NCBI GenBank assembly: GCA_964641155.1
Contig: CAZXJO010000006.1
Span: 47,769 to 111,768 of the forward strand
Direction of reading: 5' to 3'
DNA: 64,000 nt
From: DTCV01 sp964641155
GTDB lineage: Archaea > Thermoproteota > Thermoprotei_A > Sulfolobales > NBVN01
A program made the position numbers and the translations under genes. The notes under the pieces were generated by a model that was given only the letters and a program-made list of their open reading frames with translations, ran no database searches and was not told the origin of the DNA. Shown here piece after piece: positions 59,184 through 64,000 of this stretch; positions within the stretch are counted from its first letter, which is position 1, and each line of letters starts with the position of its first letter.

Positions 59184-60386
59184 ATGGGTAAGGTTAAGAG
59201 GTATTCAGGCTACAAGTCCTGGTCATTTCTGGAACCTTTCAAGGACTACAAACCTTATAAATTCGTACCTCAGGTCAGGAGGGTTAGCTCGAAAATCATC
59301 GAATTGAGTAAGTCTGAGGAGGAAAGATTTCAGGAACTCCTCGAGAAAAGCGTTGTGATTTCATTCCATGAACACAGTAGCGTGTGGCCTGATAACCCCG
59401 AGGAATTCATCGAATACGCAAGGGGAGGTAGGTACTGGATAGGTTACGAAGGCCTAGCTGTTGCTGGGATTGACGGCTTCTTCGAAGGGATGGAGGACGG
59501 AACCGGGATCATAAGGTCCATGGATGCTTGGGATTGGGACAACATAGTTCATCAGATCGGTGTCTACAGAGCCGACGTAGATCACCAGGATTTGGTGTTC
59601 ATAGCGACTAAGGCTGAGGACTTCGTGAAAGCACACAATGAAGGAAGGATAGCTATGGTACTCCACCTCGAAGCACCGCCTCACATAGGTGAGGACATAA
59701 TCAAGATTGACATCCTCTACGGGTTGGGCGTTAGATGCATGGGCATAACCTATAGCAAGGGCAACGAATTCGGCTCTGGTTTAGCTGATAGGGAGGACAG
59801 GGGCTTGACGGACTTAGGTTATGAATTAGTAGAGCGTCTTAACAAGTTGGGGATCCTCATAGATGTAGCGCATGTCGGTGACAAGACAAGCCTCGACGTC
59901 ATCGAAGCGAGTAAGGATCCGGTAGTGGTCACACACGCAGGCGCTAGAAGTGTGTGGCCGTCGAGGAGGATGAAACCGGATGAGGTCATTAAAGCTATGG
60001 CGGAGAAGGGCGGCGTCTTCGGCATCGAGGCAGCACCCCACACAACGATTTCACACACTAACCTCAGACACAGCATTGAAAGTATCATGGACCATTTCAA
60101 ATACATCGAGAAGTTAGTGGGGATAAACTACGTGGCATTCGGACCTGACACACTTTTCGGAGACCACGTAGCGCTACATAAAGCGTTTGCAAGCTATCTC
60201 TCGATATCGAAGGCTGAGGAAGGCCCTGAACATCCTAGGGTTGAATTCGTTGACGGACTTGAAAACCCCTCGGAGTTCAGTAACATAGTAAGGTGGCTTA
60301 TAAAGGAAGGATATTCGGATCAGGAGATAAAGAAGGTTATAGGAGAGAACATCCTCAGGGTTACGAGACGTGTCTGGGGAGGTTAG
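59184..60386 (+). CDS. Membrane dipeptidase family (M19) zinc peptidase
   Basis: 400 residues of the renal dipeptidase family, which hydrolyses dipeptides including those with a C-terminal D-residue. LHLEAPPHIG, GVRCMGITYSKGNEFGSG, GILIDVAHVGDKTSLDVIEAS, VVTHAGARSVWPSRR and VAFGPDTLFGDH are the successive family motifs. The first metal site is altered: FHEHSSVWP instead of D-x-H-x-D. Possibly iron-type or different specificity. Followed by a peptide ABC importer. Confidence 0.86.
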   Translation: MGKVKRYSGYKSWSFLEPFKDYKPYKFVPQVRRVSSKIIELSKSEEERFQELLEKSVVISFHEHSSVWPDNPEEFIEYARGGRYWIGYEGLAVAGIDGFFEGMEDGTGIIRSMDAWDWDNIVHQIGVYRADVDHQDLVFIATKAEDFVKAHNEGRIAMVLHLEAPPHIGEDIIKIDILYGLGVRCMGITYSKGNEFGSGLADREDRGLTDLGYELVERLNKLGILIDVAHVGDKTSLDVIEASKDPVVVTHAGARSVWPSRRMKPDEVIKAMAEKGGVFGIEAAPHTTISHTNLRHSIESIMDHFKYIEKLVGINYVAFGPDTLFGDHVALHKAFASYLSISKAEEGPEHPRVEFVDGLENPSEFSNIVRWLIKEGYSDQEIKKVIGENILRVTRRVWGG

Positions 60387-60436
60387 TTTTACTAACATCA
60401 AATAGAATTGCTCACAATGATGTTTAAAGTGGAAAG

Positions 60437-60446
60437 ATATTTTAAC
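60437..60446 (+). promoter_or_regulatory. TATA-box promoter of the peptide ABC operon
   Basis: GATATTTTAA about 45 nt before the GTG start. AACTT/AAGTT right after it forms a small inverted repeat. Confidence 0.4.
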
Positions 60447-60484
60447 TTCAAAAAAGTTCCTAAAAGAATGATAGGTGATACGGC

Positions 60485-62179
60485 GTGAGATCAATAAAAA
60501 GCAAATGCATGAGTTACGGAAAACTTCACCCATTCCTGATTCCGACCTTAGCATTGATTTTGATATCCTTAACGAGTGTTGTGGTAGCTCAACCACCGGG
60601 GAACATCTTAAGGGTTGCACTGATCTCTGAGCCCAGGTTCATAGATCCTTACTGGGGTGGTTGGAATACAGGCTTCCTAGCAGCTCAAATATTTGATTCG
60701 CTGCTCCAATACGATGTGAATGGTAGCATAACTTTAGGGCTAGCAAAACACTTCGAGATATTGCCTAATGAGGGTGCTTACTTATTCGTTCTGAGGGATG
60801 GTGTGAAGTTCCATGATGGTAAACCCCTCACAGTTGATGATGTGAAGTTCAGTTTTGAGGTGTTGATACCGAACTACGACACCTTCGGGGTTGAATACTT
60901 CGCAAACACCACGGTGGAGATAATTAATAGCACCACGGTTAAGATAAAGCCTGGGAAGTTCTTACCTGCAGTCCAAATACCCTTAATGGCATCCATCGAC
61001 TGTGCGATACTACCTAAACACTTACTGGAGGGTAAGGACTACTATCAGACGGACTTCATAATGAATCCCATAGGTACGGGACCTTTTAAGTTTAAGGAGT
61101 GGGTTAAAGGAAGCCACGTGATATTAGTTAAGAACCCCGATTACTGGGATAAGGGGAAGCCATTACTCGACCAGATCGTGGTGAGGTTCATAACTGATTC
61201 TTCCTCCATTATGGCAGCAATCCAAGCAGGTGAGATCGACTACGTCTTCAGAGGGTTACCATACGAAGCATACGCAACTTTGAAGGCCAATCCCAAGTTG
61301 GAGGTCTACCCGTGGAGCGACCCACCGTATAAGTTAGTGGTACAGTTCAACTGCAACCACTCGATCCTATCCAATAAACTAGTTAGACAGGCAATAGCGT
61401 ACGCCATAGATAAGAGCGAAATCGTTAGTAAGGCCGCAGCCAACCTTACTAGGGTCACTCATTCATTCATAAGTGAGAGGTACGCACCGACCACTAATGC
61501 GAAGGTGTACGAGTACAACCCAGCTAAAGCTGAAGAACTACTTGATAAGGCCGGGTACCCCCGAGGCAGTGACGGCATCAGATTCAAGTTAGAGCTACTC
61601 TTAAGGAACGAACCCGAGGAGATGAGCGTAGGCTACATGATAAGGGATTACTTATCCAAGGTTGGGATTAAGGTTGAGACAAAGGTAGTTGAATTCGGCA
61701 CCTGGTTAGACCTTCAGGTAAGAGGTGAGTATGACTTCAACGTCGGTAAGTACTGGATAGTACCCTTCTGGCATTACCAACTCTTCACCACGAAGTACAT
61801 AGGCATGGGTGCCTTTACAAACACCATGTTCTACTCAAACCATGAGGTGGACTCATTGTTCGAGAAATGGATAGTTGAGACCGATACCCAGAAACAGAAA
61901 GAACTCCTAATGAAAATTGATGAGATACTGTCAACGGATCTCCCCTGGATCCCGGTCTACGATTTGGTTTGGTTGAACGTTAAGGCTAAATACGTTAAAG
62001 GTCCTGACATACCTATAGGGAGGTACGTCTTCTACGACAAACTCTACAACACCTACATTGAGGGCTATTACACACCATCACCGCCGCCACAGCTTGACCA
62101 AACACTGATGATTTTAGTAGTCGTAGTGGTCTTGGTAGTGATCATCGCTGCAGCATTGCTGTTAAGGAGAGGGAAGTAA
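60485..62179 (+). CDS. ABC transporter substrate-binding protein, family 5 (peptide)
   Basis: Extracellular binding protein of 564 residues. N-terminal signal (about 15-37), then the SBP_bac_5 pattern: LAKHFEILPNEGAYLFVLRDGVKFHDGKPLTVDDVKFSFE, MNPIGTGPFKFKEW, LVRQAIAYAIDK. The last 20 residues before RRGK are a hydrophobic helix that anchors it to the membrane, the usual archaeal arrangement, after a PSPPPQ spacer. Followed by its permeases. Confidence 0.93.
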   Translation: MRSIKSKCMSYGKLHPFLIPTLALILISLTSVVVAQPPGNILRVALISEPRFIDPYWGGWNTGFLAAQIFDSLLQYDVNGSITLGLAKHFEILPNEGAYLFVLRDGVKFHDGKPLTVDDVKFSFEVLIPNYDTFGVEYFANTTVEIINSTTVKIKPGKFLPAVQIPLMASIDCAILPKHLLEGKDYYQTDFIMNPIGTGPFKFKEWVKGSHVILVKNPDYWDKGKPLLDQIVVRFITDSSSIMAAIQAGEIDYVFRGLPYEAYATLKANPKLEVYPWSDPPYKLVVQFNCNHSILSNKLVRQAIAYAIDKSEIVSKAAANLTRVTHSFISERYAPTTNAKVYEYNPAKAEELLDKAGYPRGSDGIRFKLELLLRNEPEEMSVGYMIRDYLSKVGIKVETKVVEFGTWLDLQVRGEYDFNVGKYWIVPFWHYQLFTTKYIGMGAFTNTMFYSNHEVDSLFEKWIVETDTQKQKELLMKIDEILSTDLPWIPVYDLVWLNVKAKYVKGPDIPIGRYVFYDKLYNTYIEGYYTPSPPPQLDQTLMILVVVVVLVVIIAAALLLRRGK

Positions 62180-62208
62180 ATTAGAAGATATAAAAACCAA
62201 ACCCGCAC

Positions 62209-62217
62209 TATTTTTTT
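62209..62217 (+). terminator. T-run between binding-protein and permease genes
   Basis: An uninterrupted T7 about 30 nt after the stop. It may cause partial termination, letting the binding protein be made in excess over the permeases. Confidence 0.35.
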
Positions 62218-62236
62218 AAACTACTTAGGTGGTGGG

Positions 62237-63229
62237 ATGAAGGCCGGCGATACCATTAGGATCCTGTATAGGTTATTCATCCGTATACTGTTTTCCCTCC
62301 CCACAATTTTTTCAGTAGTAACGATTGGGTTTGTATTGCTTAAACTCGCTCCAGGGGACCCTGCGGTATTACTTGCAGGTGAAGCAGCTACACCACAATA
62401 CATTGAGAGGGTGAGGGAGATGTACGGTTTGAATAAACCTTTGTGGGAGCAGTACCTTATCTATTTGGAGAAAGCATTAAGGCTTGATTTGGGTTATTCC
62501 CTCAGCTATAAGAGGCCTGTGTTGGAGGTCATACTTAACAGGCTTCCATATACTTTAATGCTGGCCGTCTCAGGGCTTTCGATAGGCCTGGCATTAGGCG
62601 TCGTTTTAGGGATGGTTTCAGCCTGGTATAGGAAGAAGATGGTCAGTCCCTTGATCAACAACGTATCATTCATAATTTACTCTACACCGGTTTTCGTGAT
62701 AGGTCAGTTCCTAATCTACTACCTAGCTATAGTCCTGAGATTATTCCCCGTAGGCGGGGTGGTAACCATAGGGTTAGAGTATTCAGGATTGCATGAATAT
62801 GTAATAGACGTCCTATGGCATCTAACGCTCCCATCCCTGACCTTAGGCCTGGTCTTCATGGCTTCGTACGTCAAGCTAACTAGGTCCTCATTTATGGAAG
62901 CTCTGTCTTCTAGTTACATATTGGCTGCACGTTCTATGGGGTTAAGGAACTCAACAATACTGTTCAAACATGCGTTTAGGAACGCCATAATACCGGTAGT
63001 CACGCTTGCGGGAGTGCAGTTAGGGATGCTTATAGGGGGGGTCATAATTACTGAATCGCTGTTCTCATGGCCTGGTATAGGTCAACTAACCATGGAGGCC
63101 GTCTCCACTAGGGACTACCCCCTCCTCTTAGGGATATTCATCTTCACATCGGTGGCGGTTGTAGTAATAAATATTGTTGTCGACTTCCTCTACTCCGCAA
63201 TAGACCCTAGGATTAAGGAGAGGTGGTGA
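62237..63229 (+). CDS. ABC transporter permease, DppB/OppB type
   Basis: 330 residues, six helices. N-terminal TIFSVVTIGFVLLKLAPGDPA and YGLNKPLWEQYLIYL are DppB signatures. The EAA loop that contacts the ATPase is at about 220-245 (ALSSSYILAARSMGLRNSTILFKHAFRNAI). Overlaps the next permease gene by 4 bp. Confidence 0.95.
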   Translation: MKAGDTIRILYRLFIRILFSLPTIFSVVTIGFVLLKLAPGDPAVLLAGEAATPQYIERVREMYGLNKPLWEQYLIYLEKALRLDLGYSLSYKRPVLEVILNRLPYTLMLAVSGLSIGLALGVVLGMVSAWYRKKMVSPLINNVSFIIYSTPVFVIGQFLIYYLAIVLRLFPVGGVVTIGLEYSGLHEYVIDVLWHLTLPSLTLGLVFMASYVKLTRSSFMEALSSSYILAARSMGLRNSTILFKHAFRNAIIPVVTLAGVQLGMLIGGVIITESLFSWPGIGQLTMEAVSTRDYPLLLGIFIFTSVAVVVINIVVDFLYSAIDPRIKERW

Positions 63230-64000
63230 AGGTGACGCGGCTTGTAGACCCCTTAAAAGTTTCGGCCGCTTTGATACTGTTACTTGGTGTGGTCGGGTTC
63301 CTCGCCGAGTGGCTCTCCCCCTACGACCCCTTCAATACTAGGATGTTTAGGGGTCTCCAACCACCGAATAACGTAAACTTCATGGGTACCGACCAACTGG
63401 GTAGGGATGTATTCAGTTGGGTGATTTACGGCATCAGAACATCATTACTGGTTGGGTTGACATCAGCAACTATTTCGATCTGTGTGGCAACGCTCATAGG
63501 GCTGGTGGCTGGCTATAAAGGCGGTGTGGCCGGTAATCTACTTATGAGGGTTACGGACGTATTCCTTTCAATACCTAGGTTCCTGTTAATAATTGTGACC
63601 GTGGTCCTCCTCACACCCAGGATACTCAACATCATTTTAGTTATAGCGCTCTTCTCATGGCCTGAGGCTGCCAGAGTGATTAGGTCGGAAACGTTGTCCA
63701 TCAAGGAGAGGGACTACGTCGTAGCTTCTAAGGTTTTAGGTATGCGGGACTTGGATGTGATGGTGAGTGAGGTAATGCCCAACGTCATGCCCACAATACT
63801 CTCCATGTGGACGTTAGTTGTGGGGGAGGCCATCCTTACGGAGGCCGCTCTTGGGTTCTTAGGCTTCAGTGACTCAAACTACCCATCACTTGGAACAATG
63901 CTCATGATGGCCAAGAACGCCATCTTCGTAGGCGGTTGGTGGGTCCTCCTATTCCCTAGCATAGCATTAGTAATCCTCATCTTAGTGTTTAACTCCCTCT
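63226..64000 (+). CDS. ABC transporter permease, DppC/OppC type (3' end outside window)
   Basis: 258 visible residues begin at GTG overlapping the previous stop. AEWLSPYDPFNT, NFMGTDQLGRDVFSWVIYGIRTSL and the EAA loop YVVASKVLGMRDLDVMVSEVMPNVM are the DppC pattern, followed by ALGFLGFSDSNYPSLGTML. Roughly 20-40 residues are missing; ATPase genes (DppD/F) would be expected beyond the edge. Confidence 0.95.
   Translation, partial: MKVTRLVDPLKVSAALILLLGVVGFLAEWLSPYDPFNTRMFRGLQPPNNVNFMGTDQLGRDVFSWVIYGIRTSLLVGLTSATISICVATLIGLVAGYKGGVAGNLLMRVTDVFLSIPRFLLIIVTVVLLTPRILNIILVIALFSWPEAARVIRSETLSIKERDYVVASKVLGMRDLDVMVSEVMPNVMPTILSMWTLVVGEAILTEAALGFLGFSDSNYPSLGTMLMMAKNAIFVGGWWVLLFPSIALVILILVFNSL

Overview
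The window comes from a thermophilic archaeon of the Thermoproteota (TACK) type. Archaeal markers are sn-glycerol-1-phosphate dehydrogenase (ether lipids), a T1 proteasome beta subunit, the KH/beta-CASP factor aCPSF1 (FttA), L37e, long crenarchaeal-type S6e, an Sm-like protein, cyclic 2,3-diphosphoglycerate synthetase, a class III pilin, TATA boxes about 26-30 nt before starts, frequent GTG/TTG starts and a CRISPR repeat ending in the crenarchaeal tag ATTGAAAG. I cannot name genus or order. There are no rRNA genes; two tRNAs are present.

Layout. 1-2.0 kb: aCPSF1 (cut by the window edge) and psmB. 2.1-8.4 kb: MIP18-like and MoaB-like proteins, a D-aminoacylase, a TAXI-TRAP importer and a pilin. 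8.5-13.3 kb: informational and lipid genes (tRNA-Ala, PUA protein, LSm, L37e, S6e, egsA). 13.3-13.8 kb: a gap holding a good box C/D sRNA candidate. 13.8-18.0 kb: MATE and TSUP transporters flanking 1.3 kb of gene remnants and a one-spacer CRISPR. 18.2-18.9 kb: a hairpin-dense non-coding stretch. 18.9-22.5 kb: an operon of an unknown protein, a B12/radical SAM enzyme, a winged-helix regulator and a thioredoxin-CcdA fusion. 22.6-32.5 kb: CBS/HPF-like protein, MFS, ThiF, FumC/AspA, CstA and an ArsA-like ATPase. 32.5-36.0 kb: ferrous iron uptake (DtxR, FeoA, FeoB, FeoC-like) with two matching palindromic operators and a box C/D sRNA candidate at the end of feoC. 36-47.9 kb: BirA, cDPGS, radical SAM, M20 peptidase, FGGY kinase, NUDIX. 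48-51 kb: a thiazole-type ECF importer with an extra P-loop NTPase. 51-53.7 kb: creatininase-family amidase with a sodium symporter. 53.8-57 kb: Lrp, peroxiredoxin, MscS across an assembly gap, gene remnants and tRNA-Arg. 57-64 kb: anion permease, racemase, M19 dipeptidase and a Dpp-type ABC importer running off the end.

Physiology suggested: a heterotroph living on peptides and amino acids, some of them D-forms or N-acylated (D-aminoacylase, M20 and M19 peptidases, racemase, Dpp, CstA, TRAP), with tightly metal-regulated iron uptake.

The most notable signals are not protein genes. They are (i) a C/D sRNA candidate at 35938-35985 whose D guide matches the tRNA T-loop and places C56 at the methylation position, (ii) a second at 13396-13444 complementary to the conserved 16S 530-loop, (iii) a relic CRISPR abutting a truncated nuclease-like gene, (iv) the hairpin-dense 18.2-18.9 kb region with mutually exclusive pairings, and (v) two genes that make sense only with a CTG start.
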